From Stenotrophomonas sepilia (GTDB lineage: Bacteria > Pseudomonadota > Gammaproteobacteria > Xanthomonadales > Xanthomonadaceae), in NCBI RefSeq assembly GCF_003244875.1, contig NZ_LXXZ01000072.1, positions 1 through 63,410 on the forward strand: a stretch of 63,410 nucleotides of DNA, given 5' to 3'. Numbering within the stretch: position 1 is the stretch's first letter; the number at the start of each line of letters is the position of its first letter. Positions 19,654 through 29,490 of this stretch are shown here, one piece after another. The notes beneath the pieces are model-generated. The model ran no database searches and was not told the DNA's origin. It saw only the letters and a list, made by a program, of their open reading frames with translations. The translations under genes were made by a program, and so were the position numbers.

Positions 19654-19837
19654 GTCACCAAATCATGACGTCATCTGGGTGCGCCCATTGCGGCCGCGTG
19701 AGGGCTCCCCTCACCCAAACCCCAGCGGCACCTCCGTCAGGTCCACGATGAAGATCGTGGCGTTCTGAAACGCGGCGAGTTGGAAGAGTGGTGAACTCGC
19801 CGAGTGACAACGGAAAGGGCCCCCTGCAGCAGGTCTC

Positions 19838-20308
19838 TCAGAGAACAACGAACGGGCTCGCCGTCTCCAGCGGCAGCTCCGCCCTCTCCGGCCAGGCGAA
19901 CGTCTCCGGCTGCGGCAACAGCGCGCGCACCTCGTCCCAGGTGTCGATCCCTTCCGGCGGATTCAGCACCAGCTGCTCCAGCGCCTGGTTCACAGCATCG
20001 CGCCAGGCCACCATCGCCCGCGCCTCCGCGTGGTATCGGGCCACGCCGCTGTTGTAGTAGCTGGCGCACGACTCGATGCTGTCGTAACCACGCTCTACCG
20101 CCTCGGCGCGCATCCATGCAAACGCCTGATCCCGGATGTAGCGGTAATGCGCGGGCGTGTGCAGCTCGAAGCCTGGGCCTGGCGATACCGCCGGTAGAGG
20201 CGTATTGGCCTCCAACCACTCGGTCGGCCACAGGTAGTGACCGCGCGGAATGAATGCGCCGGTTTCGACGCAGCGAATGACGTCTGGATCATCGGTAAGC
20301 TGATACAT
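19838..20308 (-). CDS. Tail fibre assembly-like / hypothetical phage protein
   Basis: ATG 20308 gives 156 aa and lies 2 bases after the fibre stop, so translation is coupled. The N-terminus (DPDVIRCVETGAFIPRG...YLWPTEWLEANTPLP) and the later W(R)DAVNQALEQL segment are reminiscent of small proteins encoded after tail fibres, which act as fibre chaperones. The family was not recognised with certainty. It is the last gene of the leftward late operon. Confidence 0.7.
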   Translation of the reverse strand: MYQLTDDPDVIRCVETGAFIPRGHYLWPTEWLEANTPLPAVSPGPGFELHTPAHYRYIRDQAFAWMRAEAVERGYDSIESCASYYNSGVARYHAEARAMVAWRDAVNQALEQLVLNPPEGIDTWDEVRALLPQPETFAWPERAELPLETASPFVVL

Positions 20309-20310
20309 GA

Positions 20311-21585
20311 TTAAAGCCCCGCGTCTGCTGTCCATTGAAACCAACCGCCCCATTGTCCGTTGGTGTTGTTCCAGCCGACATTGAAGGATGCGTCACCAAT
20401 AGCCTCAACAACCGCTGTGATGTTCGAACCGTCGGCCTGCGATACAACTCCTGGAGTGCCAGACGGTGCGCCGTAGATGACAACCGAAGGTGGCGCACGC
20501 ATCGGGTCGCCCATCAACACGCAGAACCGATTGATCTGATTGGTGTTTGCACCATTACCTGCTGTGAACCGTCCAGCATTGGTGTAAGTGCCGGGCGCGT
20601 CGCTTTGCAGGTAGCTTTTGCGGTAGTAGCGCCGACAAAGAACGAATTCCGTTGCATCTGGCCGGTGTTCGAAAGTGGTGGCCACAGTGCCCGCTTCCAG
20701 CTGCAACTGACTGAACCAGTATGTTCCAGACTTCTGCCCGATACCCCCGGCGTCGGGTGCTGCATCACTACCAGCACCTGCGTCAAGCCAGATGTTCAAC
20801 CAAAGCGTATTGTTGGCCGCGATGGTCTTCCCAGCAACACTGGGAAGGTCAAAGGTCAACGTCGCATACGTCCACACCTGCGACGGCAAGTTAATTTTCT
20901 GCGCATTTACTTTGACAGTCGCCGACGCACCCGTGGATCCGAAAAGCTGATAGAAATTGACGGAAATTGTTCTCGCGGAGTCCGCCCACATCCATCCGCT
21001 GAACGTAACTTTGCCACCAGACAAAGTACGAACGTCTTCGATCCGTTGTTGCAAAAGCGCAAAATTGTTGGCGCCAGCCACACTCGCTACTGTCACTTGG
21101 AACGCGTTACGCGGCCTATTTTGCAGTGTGCCGGGAAGCGCAGTTCCGTCCGCCTTCTGTTGATTACCACCGATCTGAGAACCAGCACCCCATAAAAACC
21201 AACAGTCAAGCGAGTACCTTGCGGTAGCCGCAAGAGGAAAGCTGGTTCCGCGCTGAGGGATACGAAAATCGCCATTGATAAGTACGTTCCTCCCAATGAA
21301 GCGCGCACCAAGTGCAGTATCTGCGTTCTGGCGTGTAGTCACTTCTGCTTCGATTGCCTCCGATAGTGCGGTATCAGCATCAGTGCGCAGCTGCGTCTCC
21401 TGCTGCAAGCCCGTTTTCAGATCGGCCACGTCCTGGCCGATGTTCGATGACCCACCTTCCAACGCCGAGAGGCGCCCCTCGGCATCTTGGAAGTTGTCAT
21501 TGCAGGTTGCGAACGCGGTGAACGCGTCGTCGCCTGGTCTGCCGTCCGGCTGGATGGTCGTTTGGTCAATGAGTTTCTGCGGCAT
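20311..21585 (-). CDS. Tail fibre / receptor-binding protein
   Basis: ATG 21585 gives 424 aa. The first 110 residues are helical linker with a register of Ala, Asp and Glu (DADTALSEAIEAEVTTRQNADTAL). The rest is a beta-rich module starting NVLINGDFRIPQRGTSF, typical of carbohydrate-binding fibre tips. VVIYGAPSGTPGVVSQADGS near the end fits a solvent-exposed tip. It lies after the large central tail protein, where siphophages encode receptor-binding proteins. Base composition is somewhat AT-richer than the tail genes upstream, suggesting exchange. Confidence 0.8.
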   Translation of the reverse strand: MPQKLIDQTTIQPDGRPGDDAFTAFATCNDNFQDAEGRLSALEGGSSNIGQDVADLKTGLQQETQLRTDADTALSEAIEAEVTTRQNADTALGARFIGRNVLINGDFRIPQRGTSFPLAATARYSLDCWFLWGAGSQIGGNQQKADGTALPGTLQNRPRNAFQVTVASVAGANNFALLQQRIEDVRTLSGGKVTFSGWMWADSARTISVNFYQLFGSTGASATVKVNAQKINLPSQVWTYATLTFDLPSVAGKTIAANNTLWLNIWLDAGAGSDAAPDAGGIGQKSGTYWFSQLQLEAGTVATTFEHRPDATEFVLCRRYYRKSYLQSDAPGTYTNAGRFTAGNGANTNQINRFCVLMGDPMRAPPSVVIYGAPSGTPGVVSQADGSNITAVVEAIGDASFNVGWNNTNGQWGGWFQWTADAGL

Positions 21586-21654
21586 GTGTGTTCTCTGCTT
21601 TTGATCGCCCACGGCAAAGCGGGCCGGACATGCCGGCCCGCGCCTTGTGCGGTT

Positions 21655-24489
21655 TCAGTTCTCGACCGAGATGATCGACAGGCTCTGCGTGATGGACTGC
21701 TGCTGGAAGGAACCGGAGGTGTGCGTCACGGTCTGCTCGGTGAAGCTGGTGATCACCGCGCGGTAGGTCATCGTCTGCGCACTGGTGCTGGTGTCGTTCA
21801 CGGTGAATGATCCACCCCAGGTGGACGTGGCGTTGTCCGGGCCGTCCTGCTCGTTGAGGATCATCACCGAACCGCTGACGTTCAGTACATGCCAAAGCGA
21901 TTCAGCCCCCTCCCCCACCCGCCGATAGATCTCAACGCGTGCCGTGTTCTGGCCCGCGCCCGCGACAAAGCCGTCGCTGCCATAGGTGGTCTTGGTCCGG
22001 ATGTGCCGGCGGGAGAAGCTGACAGTGACGCTCCGCACGCGGCCATTGGTGGCGAACGGGCCGTTGACCAGCTCCACGCCGACTGTCTGCGTGGTCGTCG
22101 TCTGGACCGCGTTACGCAGGATGCCCGCCGACAGCTGGCCACCGAAGTAGGCACTGCCGTTGGCATCCATCCACATCACGGCGTTGGCCTTCGACGCAGC
22201 ACCCGCACCGACGTTCGGCCCGAAGTAGTCGACCAGGTTGTCGCCGGCGGCACCGAAGTTGGTTCCGATGATGCGCTGAGCAGATCCTTTCCAGACGCGA
22301 AGGAAGCCTCCGCGCCACTCCATCCCCTCACTGGCTCCGGGCGAGATGACCTCAAACGTGTTGCTGGAAAAGCGGGTGTTGATGACCTGGCCGTTGTTCT
22401 CGATGACCATGCCGCCGATCAGCGGGCCGCTGCCGCTGTTGGCGATGACGTTCAGGAACGCCCGCGCCAACACCTGGGTCAGCCCGTTCTCGTTCTGCAC
22501 GACGCGAGCCTCCATGCCCTGGACCACTTCGGCGCTGGCCTTGCTGTCCACCTCAGCCTTCACCGATTGCAGTTGGCCAGTGAATGCCTCGATGCCCTGC
22601 TCGGTCACGTCGACCCGGGCGCTGATCTCCTCGACGTAGTCCGCTGAGGCTTTCCCGTCCAGTTCGACGCCCAGGTGCTGGATCTGCACCGCCTGGGCGC
22701 TCTGCTCCGTGGCGATGACCTCGATGGACCGCGTGGCCGTGGCCTCGAACTCGCCCAGCTCTGCCCGGACCGATTCCACCTGCTTGGCGACGGCGCGGTC
22801 GCCTTGGGCGATCACGGACTGCCAGGTCTTCACGCCCGCGCGCACGTCACGGTCCCCGGCGTTCCAGTCCCGGTCACCCGCGTGCTTGTACGTCACCTGC
22901 GCTTCCAGCGACGACGTTCTGTCGCCGACTGCCCGGATGCCCTCCTCCGTTTCTTCCACACGGGTCGAGACGGCATCCAGTGCTTCCGCAGAGGCCATCT
23001 TGCCGTCGCCGGCGGGCATCCTCGCGGACACCCGCTCGATCGCCTCAGCGTTGGCGCTGTCGCCGTCTGCGCGCGCCTGGCGTTCCTCGGTGACGCTGGC
23101 CTCCGTAGCCACCGTCCCGTCGCCCGTCGGCATCCGCGCCTGGATCACATCGATGGCGCTGGCGTTGGCCTCATCAGCCGAGACTCGCGCATCGCGCTCA
23201 GCAGCAAAAAGGCCGCTTGGAACTTGGGACAGGTCGCTGCCCTCGTAGTCGCCCCGCAGCTGCACGGCCAGCGTCTCGCGCTTGCTGGCCTCGGCCACGT
23301 CCGCCGCTACACGGGCGCGGGCTTCCTCCTGGACCAGCGCAACGCCGGCACCGGGCGTCGGACGCCCGATGGCCACCCAGTCGGTCATGAAGTAGCTGGA
23401 GACGGTCTGGGTCGCCCCGAACTGCAGCCGGATGGCGTCGACCTCACCCGGCCACCTGGCGATATCGGCCACGTCGACCGTGCCGACGCCATTGTCGTCC
23501 CACCGCGGCTCCGGGATCGCCGCCCGCTTGTCCACGTCCCATGCCTGGTCGGCCAGCGTGATCCACTGCAGGAAGCCGTCCCACGTTGCATCGCCAACGC
23601 GCTTCACCCTCAGCTTGACGAAGCGGTAGGCGCTGCCGTCGATGCCCAGGGCTGCCGGCGATTGAATATACGGGTTCTCGGTGCCGTTGGCCGGCCGCAG
23701 CCAGCCATCGACCACCGTCGGTGGCGCACCGTTGCCGGTCCACTCCTCCACGGTGGTGTCGAAGTACCAGATGCGCAGGCTGTCGAACTGAGTCCCGCTG
23801 CCAGCCGCAACCTCGGACAGCGCGCGCGACAGCGATTCCACGTCGCTCTGCCGGGTTTGCGTCTCCAGCGTGATGGCAGCCTCGCGCTCGAGGCGTTCAT
23901 TCAGCAGGCCGTCGACCCGGGTCTGCGCCTCCTGTGCGATCGCCTCCATTGCGTCGGACACCCCACGCTGCCGCAGATCCGCCTCAGCCAGAAGATCCCG
24001 CGCAGCGGCAGCCAGGCCATCGGCCCGCGCGGCCGCTTCTGCGGCATCTGCCTCCATTCGGTCTGCGATCTCCTTCGTGATCCGCTCCGTCTGCTTGATC
24101 AGCTCGGCCGTGGTAGGCGGTGGCGTAGCCTCCACGACTGAGCCCGAGCCCGGCCGGCCGCGCACGGTCGGCGTGATCTTGAACCACCACTTGGTGCCGG
24201 TGTTGTCGCTGTAGAAGTAGCGCGTGTCGGTGGTCCGATAGATCTCGGTCCATGGCCCCTCCGGAGAGGGGCCACGCTCGACCACGTACACGACGCCGGC
24301 CAGATCGACCGCCGGCCATTCCAGCAGCACACCGTCGGCCACCGGGTTGGGGGTCACCCCATCCACCGGTGGCACCTCGGGTGGCCGGTGCACGACCGGG
24401 AACCAGTTCGAGTAGCGCGACGCCGCCGGAGACGGCGACGGCAGCGCGCCCACGCCGATCTCCACCAGCGTGAGTTTCCTTGCTTGCAT
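21655..24489 (-). CDS. Central tail fibre / host specificity protein (DUF1983 type)
   Basis: A 944-aa tail-tip protein. The N-terminal part contains a fibronectin-like unit (ADGVLLEWPAVDLAGVVYVVERGPSPEGPW). Long helical stretches rich in Ala, Glu and Arg occupy residues about 130-620, with repeated EERQARADGDSANAEAI-like units. The C-terminal part (GSGPLIGGMVIENNGQVINTRF) is the DUF1983-like end found in gpJ proteins. It lies between tape measure and receptor-binding protein, as expected. It contacts host receptors or connects fibre and tail tip. Confidence 0.85.
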   Translation of the reverse strand: MQARKLTLVEIGVGALPSPSPAASRYSNWFPVVHRPPEVPPVDGVTPNPVADGVLLEWPAVDLAGVVYVVERGPSPEGPWTEIYRTTDTRYFYSDNTGTKWWFKITPTVRGRPGSGSVVEATPPPTTAELIKQTERITKEIADRMEADAAEAAARADGLAAAARDLLAEADLRQRGVSDAMEAIAQEAQTRVDGLLNERLEREAAITLETQTRQSDVESLSRALSEVAAGSGTQFDSLRIWYFDTTVEEWTGNGAPPTVVDGWLRPANGTENPYIQSPAALGIDGSAYRFVKLRVKRVGDATWDGFLQWITLADQAWDVDKRAAIPEPRWDDNGVGTVDVADIARWPGEVDAIRLQFGATQTVSSYFMTDWVAIGRPTPGAGVALVQEEARARVAADVAEASKRETLAVQLRGDYEGSDLSQVPSGLFAAERDARVSADEANASAIDVIQARMPTGDGTVATEASVTEERQARADGDSANAEAIERVSARMPAGDGKMASAEALDAVSTRVEETEEGIRAVGDRTSSLEAQVTYKHAGDRDWNAGDRDVRAGVKTWQSVIAQGDRAVAKQVESVRAELGEFEATATRSIEVIATEQSAQAVQIQHLGVELDGKASADYVEEISARVDVTEQGIEAFTGQLQSVKAEVDSKASAEVVQGMEARVVQNENGLTQVLARAFLNVIANSGSGPLIGGMVIENNGQVINTRFSSNTFEVISPGASEGMEWRGGFLRVWKGSAQRIIGTNFGAAGDNLVDYFGPNVGAGAASKANAVMWMDANGSAYFGGQLSAGILRNAVQTTTTQTVGVELVNGPFATNGRVRSVTVSFSRRHIRTKTTYGSDGFVAGAGQNTARVEIYRRVGEGAESLWHVLNVSGSVMILNEQDGPDNATSTWGGSFTVNDTSTSAQTMTYRAVITSFTEQTVTHTSGSFQQQSITQSLSIISVEN

Positions 24490-24495
24490 TGCGGA

Positions 24496-27400
24496 TTACC
24501 TCGCGTTGAGTGCCTGACGCAGCGCGTTGCTGCTGGAGGCGCGGACGCCCTGGGTGGTGGTGGACAGCAGCTCGCGAAGCAACTGGTTCTGCTCGGTGAG
24601 CAGAGCATTGCTCTGCTGCACGGCCGCCGTGGTTTGGGACTGCGACTCGTTGTTCACCACCAGGTCGAACACCGCACGGCTGAAGTTGTCCGGCAGGGCC
24701 TCGATCGCGTCCGCCAGCTGTCCCATGCTGGTGCCGTCCTCGGTGTTCAGGTCGCCGACCTTCATACCGTCGATGAGAGCAGTCACCTGGTCGTACAGCC
24801 CGTTGTAGTCCTTGCCGCTGGCGTACAGGTTCCGGCCAAAGCCAAGGGCGGCCTGTGCCGCCGCTTGGGCTGCGCTGGTGTCTCCACCGGCCACGGCCCG
24901 CTCCAGCTCCTTCATGGCCTCGCCGAGCTTCTGCTGGTCCGTCAGCGGGGACAGATCGCTGATCGACAGGCCGTACTGCATGGCCTTCTTGTCCTTGTCG
25001 ATCTGCGCCTGCAGCTTGCCCATGTTCATCGCGCGCAGCGCTTCGATCTTGGCCAGATCCTCGGCACGTGCGCCGGACAGGCCCAGGGCCTTGGCGTAGT
25101 CCTTGGCCGACTTCACCTGCTGCCGGTACGTCCGCTCGATGCTCAGGGCCTGCTGCTGGTAGCTGGACAGGTCGCCGGTCATAAGCTGCGTGGAAACGTC
25201 CGCCATCAGCGAGGCGTAGTTCCCAAGCAATCCGGTCACCTTCTCGACCTGGGTGGCCAGGTCCGTGCCGGCGACGCTGGCCAGGTCCTGGAAGTAATCC
25301 ACCGCCTTGTTGACCTTGTCGACCTCCATCCCATTGAGGGCGCGGCCCAGCTCGTCGGCATTGCCCACCGCCAGTGCGATCGACGCACTCAGCGCGTTGA
25401 ACACATCCGACGCCTCGAAGTAGCCGTCCAGCTGGCCTCCGAAGCCGGCAGCCTTCACCGCCTCGGTGAACAGCCGGTTGGTCATGTCACCGAGGTACGC
25501 CTCCAGCTGCGACTTGGCCTCGGCGGAGTCCGCCGACAGCTGCAGCTTGCCCAGGCTCACCCGCACGCCACCCAGCTGCTGGGTCAGGTCGACGCCCAAC
25601 TGCTTGGCCAGGCCGGTTGCCGCCCCGCGAACCTGACGCGCGGCCATGTCGAACGTGCGATCAATCCCTGGATCAACCGCGCCGTACTGCGTCCACTTCT
25701 TGTCGGACCGGAAGAAGCCACCCTTCTGCTTGATATCGGCGTAGGTCTGGCCGTCGAAGCCTCCGAAGCCATACGAGCCGGTCAGGCCCTGGCCGGTGAT
25801 CTTCGGCGCGCCGCGGCCGAACAGCTTGGCGTGGATGCTCGACCCGGACAGGATCGATGCGACCTTGTCGTTGAAACCCAGCCCACGGAACGTCTTGTCG
25901 GCGAGGCCCACCGCGCCGGCGGTGGCAATCTTGCCGGCCCAGCTCTCGCCGTTGGCGATGTTCCAGCCCTGATCGAACAGCTCGGCGTTCTTCATCATGC
26001 CGGCCACGATCCAGCCGATGATCGGGACCGCAGCAGCAGCAGATCCAGCCGCACCGGCACCAGCAGCAGCGGAAGAACCACCCGCTGCGGCTGCGCCGCC
26101 ACCGGTAAGGGCGGCAACGTTGTTGCCGAAGCCGAGCAGACTGCCGGCGCTGGCGCCGCTGCTCGCCGCACCGGCGCCCGCACTGAACAGCCCCTGGCCC
26201 TTGGACAGCAGCCCGGCAATGGTCCCCAGGTTCTGACCGCCGCCGGCGGCGCCATTGCCACCGAACAGCCCCATGATGCTCTGCAGGCTCAGGCCACCGC
26301 CCTGGCCGTTCATTCCGTTGAGGATCTGCGTCTGGATCGGGATCACGATCTTCTGCTGCAGGAACTCGCGGGCCAGGTCACGCAGCCCGCGCTTGGCGGC
26401 ATCCTTCAGGTCGTCCCACAGGTTGTCGAAGTCGCGCATGCCGCCGGCAACGAAGTCGGCCATGGCGTCGGCGGCATCGCCCACGCCGTTGACGACCACG
26501 CCGGCCCACGCTTCAACGTTGGCAGCGGCCTCCTCCACGCGCAGCGACAGATCGGCAGATGCTCGGGCGGCGTCCAGCATGGACTGCTCGTACTGCTCGT
26601 AGCTCGCTGCCCCCTTGGACAGCGCCAGCGCTTCCTTGCCGCCAGCTGCCTCCACCGCCTTCTGCAGCTCCTGCCGCATGTCCCGCTCGTTCATCATCTC
26701 GCGCCGCGAAAGCTCGCGCGCGCGGCCCACCTTGCCGAGCATGGCGACCTCGGCATCCATGGTCGCAAGCAGCGCCTCGGGACTGGCCAGGGCCTTCTTG
26801 ATCTCCGCGCTGGACTGCTCCAACGCCTTCTGCGACTCCAGGACCAGCGTGTTGTACGCGGCCCGCTCGATGCGCCCTTCCTTCAGCGCTTCCTTCAGCT
26901 TGTCCTCGAGCTGCTTCTGTCGCTCGGTGGCCTCGGCCAGCGGCCCGGCCATCGTTGCCGCGGCCATTGCAGCCTGCTCGTTGTAGCGCTTGATCGCTTC
27001 CGCATCTGCCTTGCGATCCTTGGCGCCGGCGCGCTCAGCAGCTGCCGACGCCTTGCGCGACTCCGTGAAGTTTTTCTGCGCAGCGGCCAGCTCCGTCTGG
27101 AGCCGGATGTACTGTGCGCCCTGCTCGATGTACTGCTTGACCTTCGGGTCGTCGCGCTTGGAAAAGTCGACGCCGCTGGCCTGGGCCTCCTTGAACCAGT
27201 CATTTACGTCCAGCTTTGCGACCTCGGCTGCACTCTTGCCGACGCGGGCGAGCTGGCCCGGCAGCGACTGCATTGCCGACGCGATGCGCTTGCCCGCGGC
27301 GCCTGCCGAGTCGCCCAGAACGTTGAACGATCCCGACAGGGCGTCGGTTGCGCTCTTCGCCTGGCTACTGCTGCCCGTGAAGGCGTCGAGGATCGCCCGC

Positions 27401-29070
27401 TTACGATCGACCTCCCTGCCAGCAGTCGCCGCGGCAGCGGTCTCTTCCGTGAGGCTCTTCGCCACGGTGGCCGCCGCTGGCGAGCCAGCGATCATCGCCC
27501 GCCATGCTGCCTCCAAGCCACTGGAGAACTCATCGGCGCCAATCTTGCCGGCCTTGAAGGCAGCATCAAGCCGTTGGGTCTCCTGGATGAACTCGGACGC
27601 CTGGCTAGCGGTGGCGAAGTTCGTCGCCGCTGCGACCATCTCTGTGATCGAACCGGTGATGGTCCGGTAGTTCTCGTCGATCTCCTTCTGCAGTCGAAGG
27701 ATCTCGCCGGCCTGCATCTGGGCGTTGAGGGTCTTGAACTTCTCGATGGCAGTGTCAGCCGCACCACCGAAATCGATCAGCGCAGCCGACGCAATCTTCG
27801 TGTTGTCGCGGAAGATCAACCAGCCCGCAGCGGCAGTGGCCAGCATGGTCACAATGCCCGCCGGACCTCCCAGCATGGCAAGCGTCGCTGATCCAGCACG
27901 CGCAAGCCAACCGGCGTTGGCCGCTGTTGCCTGGGTTTGCGCCTGAGCCAGCAGCAGCGTGGCCTGTCGATGCTCAAGGGTCGCTGCAGCGGCTTTGCTG
28001 CTCACCGAAACGCTACCGCCGATCGCAGCCGTGCGGCGCACCTCCGCTTCCGCATCGAGCATCGCTGCACGGGTCCGCAGCTCGAGCTGCTGCGCAGCGG
28101 CCAGGTTCTGAGCCGCTGCGGCCCGGTCTGCCGCCATACCAGCGTTGGCCGCAGCGACCCGCGCCAGTAGTCCTTTCAGCAGCGGTCCCGATGCTACTGC
28201 CGCTCCGGCGACAGCTACCATTTCGAGATTGCTGCCGAGGGCACCGATGCCGGCTGCAAGCGCCTTGGATGCGCCGGTTGCCTCGTCGGCACGGCCAATC
28301 ATGACCTGCAAGTTGTTGTTGAACAGCGTCATTGCCTGCCCAACGGTGGAATCCATCTTGCCGAACGCCTCGTCCACAGCGCCGGCCTGGCTCTGCAACG
28401 CGCTGATCACTTGCTGTGACGACAACTTGCCCGCGGCGCCCAGTTCACGCAGTTTCCCGATCGGTACGTTCAGGCCCTTGGCGATGGCCTGGGCCAGGGC
28501 TGGCGCCTGCTCGAGTACCGAGTTCAGCTCTTCACCTCGAAGGGTGCCAGAGGCGAACGCCTGACCCAACTGCACGAGAGCGGCATCGGCACCCGCCGCG
28601 GAAGTGCCGCTGATCACCATCGTTTTGCTGATGGTCTCAACAACGCGTGCCAAGTCTCTCCCAGACAGACCGAGGGCCTCCTGGTTCATCGCGATTCGCT
28701 GGTACAGCTCCGCAGTCGCACCCAGCGGCTGTCGCGCTGCGCCGGCAATCCGGATCACGTCAGCCTGCGCTGCAGCGAACTGCGCCTGGCCCTGCGTGAC
28801 CAGTCGCAGCCTGTTGTTGAGGTTCGTCCATTCGTCGGCCTTGCCAATTGCGGCTTTTACGGCCACCAAGGCTGATGTAAGACCCACCGCCTCAGTCGCT
28901 ACCCGACGAAATCCGGCCGCGACCTCATCGGCGCCGCGACGCGCGGCGTCTGACATAGACGATTGGATCGTAGCCATGTCGCGCTGCACGACGCGCGCGG
29001 CCTTCCCGCTGTCACGCTCGAACGATCCCGACTTCAGCAGCAGGTCGACGGTAAGGGTGTAGAGGCTCAT
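24496..29070 (-). CDS. Tail tape measure protein
   Basis: A 1524-aa protein, the longest in the window, setting tail length and acting in DNA ejection. The N-terminal tape measure domain is clear (DEWTNLNNRLRLVTQG, ETISKTMVISGTSAAGADAAL, GTLRGEELNSVLEQAPALAQ). Hydrophobic Gly/Ala-rich stretches occur around residues 285-420 and 930-1030 (GGGAAAAGGSSAAAGAGAAG). Coiled-coil-like segments rich in Gln, Lys and Glu occupy the middle. At roughly 1 A per 0.66 residue it suggests a long flexible tail. Four bases separate it from the central tail protein. Confidence 0.93.
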   Translation of the reverse strand: MSLYTLTVDLLLKSGSFERDSGKAARVVQRDMATIQSSMSDAARRGADEVAAGFRRVATEAVGLTSALVAVKAAIGKADEWTNLNNRLRLVTQGQAQFAAAQADVIRIAGAARQPLGATAELYQRIAMNQEALGLSGRDLARVVETISKTMVISGTSAAGADAALVQLGQAFASGTLRGEELNSVLEQAPALAQAIAKGLNVPIGKLRELGAAGKLSSQQVISALQSQAGAVDEAFGKMDSTVGQAMTLFNNNLQVMIGRADEATGASKALAAGIGALGSNLEMVAVAGAAVASGPLLKGLLARVAAANAGMAADRAAAAQNLAAAQQLELRTRAAMLDAEAEVRRTAAIGGSVSVSSKAAAATLEHRQATLLLAQAQTQATAANAGWLARAGSATLAMLGGPAGIVTMLATAAAGWLIFRDNTKIASAALIDFGGAADTAIEKFKTLNAQMQAGEILRLQKEIDENYRTITGSITEMVAAATNFATASQASEFIQETQRLDAAFKAGKIGADEFSSGLEAAWRAMIAGSPAAATVAKSLTEETAAAATAGREVDRKRAILDAFTGSSSQAKSATDALSGSFNVLGDSAGAAGKRIASAMQSLPGQLARVGKSAAEVAKLDVNDWFKEAQASGVDFSKRDDPKVKQYIEQGAQYIRLQTELAAAQKNFTESRKASAAAERAGAKDRKADAEAIKRYNEQAAMAAATMAGPLAEATERQKQLEDKLKEALKEGRIERAAYNTLVLESQKALEQSSAEIKKALASPEALLATMDAEVAMLGKVGRARELSRREMMNERDMRQELQKAVEAAGGKEALALSKGAASYEQYEQSMLDAARASADLSLRVEEAAANVEAWAGVVVNGVGDAADAMADFVAGGMRDFDNLWDDLKDAAKRGLRDLAREFLQQKIVIPIQTQILNGMNGQGGGLSLQSIMGLFGGNGAAGGGQNLGTIAGLLSKGQGLFSAGAGAASSGASAGSLLGFGNNVAALTGGGAAAAGGSSAAAGAGAAGSAAAAVPIIGWIVAGMMKNAELFDQGWNIANGESWAGKIATAGAVGLADKTFRGLGFNDKVASILSGSSIHAKLFGRGAPKITGQGLTGSYGFGGFDGQTYADIKQKGGFFRSDKKWTQYGAVDPGIDRTFDMAARQVRGAATGLAKQLGVDLTQQLGGVRVSLGKLQLSADSAEAKSQLEAYLGDMTNRLFTEAVKAAGFGGQLDGYFEASDVFNALSASIALAVGNADELGRALNGMEVDKVNKAVDYFQDLASVAGTDLATQVEKVTGLLGNYASLMADVSTQLMTGDLSSYQQQALSIERTYRQQVKSAKDYAKALGLSGARAEDLAKIEALRAMNMGKLQAQIDKDKKAMQYGLSISDLSPLTDQQKLGEAMKELERAVAGGDTSAAQAAAQAALGFGRNLYASGKDYNGLYDQVTALIDGMKVGDLNTEDGTSMGQLADAIEALPDNFSRAVFDLVVNNESQSQTTAAVQQSNALLTEQNQLLRELLSTTTQGVRASSSNALRQALNAR

Positions 29071-29079
29071 CGCGCTTCC

Positions 29080-29106
29080 AAAAAAAAAGCCCGCACATGG
29101 CGGGCT
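29080..29106 (-). terminator. Terminator between lipoprotein and tape measure gene
   Basis: On the minus strand AGCCCGC-catgt-GCGGGCT is followed by a run of T. It lies just before the tape measure start, so the lipoprotein may have a separate short transcript and the late transcript must read through. Confidence 0.85.
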
Positions 29107-29127
29107 TGGGTCTGATGGGGAAAAGTT

Positions 29128-29457
29128 CTACGGAATCGGGATTTCCGACCCGTTGATGGTCATCTGTGTCACGGTTCCCTCAGCGTTCGTGACACACGAC
29201 GCGGATGCAGGCTTCGTGGAACCGCCTGTTTCAGAAATGACCAGCCCGGCCCCGGCGGGCCAGGCGAAGTAGTGTTCGTTGGCGGATCCCATGTCCTTCA
29301 CGTACGGCACCTTGGTGCGGTTCGGGTCCGCTGACGCCGCTTGAATCGCGCTCATGCAGTTCAGCAACCCGCGCTTGGCTCCATCGTCCTGTGCCGTCGA
29401 ACAGCCAGCTGCCAGCGAGAGCAGCAGCACCGGCGCCAACTTGATTAGATGCTTCAT
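29128..29457 (-). CDS. Small lipoprotein within the tail operon
   Basis: A 109-aa protein with lipoprotein signal (MKHLIKLAPVLLLSLAAGC, lipobox LAAGC). Two further Cys (LLNCMSA and SASCVTN) could form a disulfide. The mature part is small and mostly polar. Its position between tail genes, directly upstream of a terminator, is odd for a structural gene. Phage lipoproteins such as Llp or Cor block receptors to prevent superinfection; that role is inferred here from type and place only. Confidence 0.85.
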   Translation of the reverse strand: MKHLIKLAPVLLLSLAAGCSTAQDDGAKRGLLNCMSAIQAASADPNRTKVPYVKDMGSANEHYFAWPAGAGLVISETGGSTKPASASCVTNAEGTVTQMTINGSEIPIP

Positions 29458-29490
29458 AGAACCTCCCGATATCTGCGGGGATCATGCCAG

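Noticed and set aside
22675..24141. 488-codon plus-strand frame
   Set aside because: Antisense to the 944-aa tail protein.
24388..27891. 1167-codon open frame on the plus strand
   Set aside because: It is the antisense shadow of the tape measure gene in high-GC DNA; its translation is low-complexity His/Arg/Leu/Gln-rich and has no domain.
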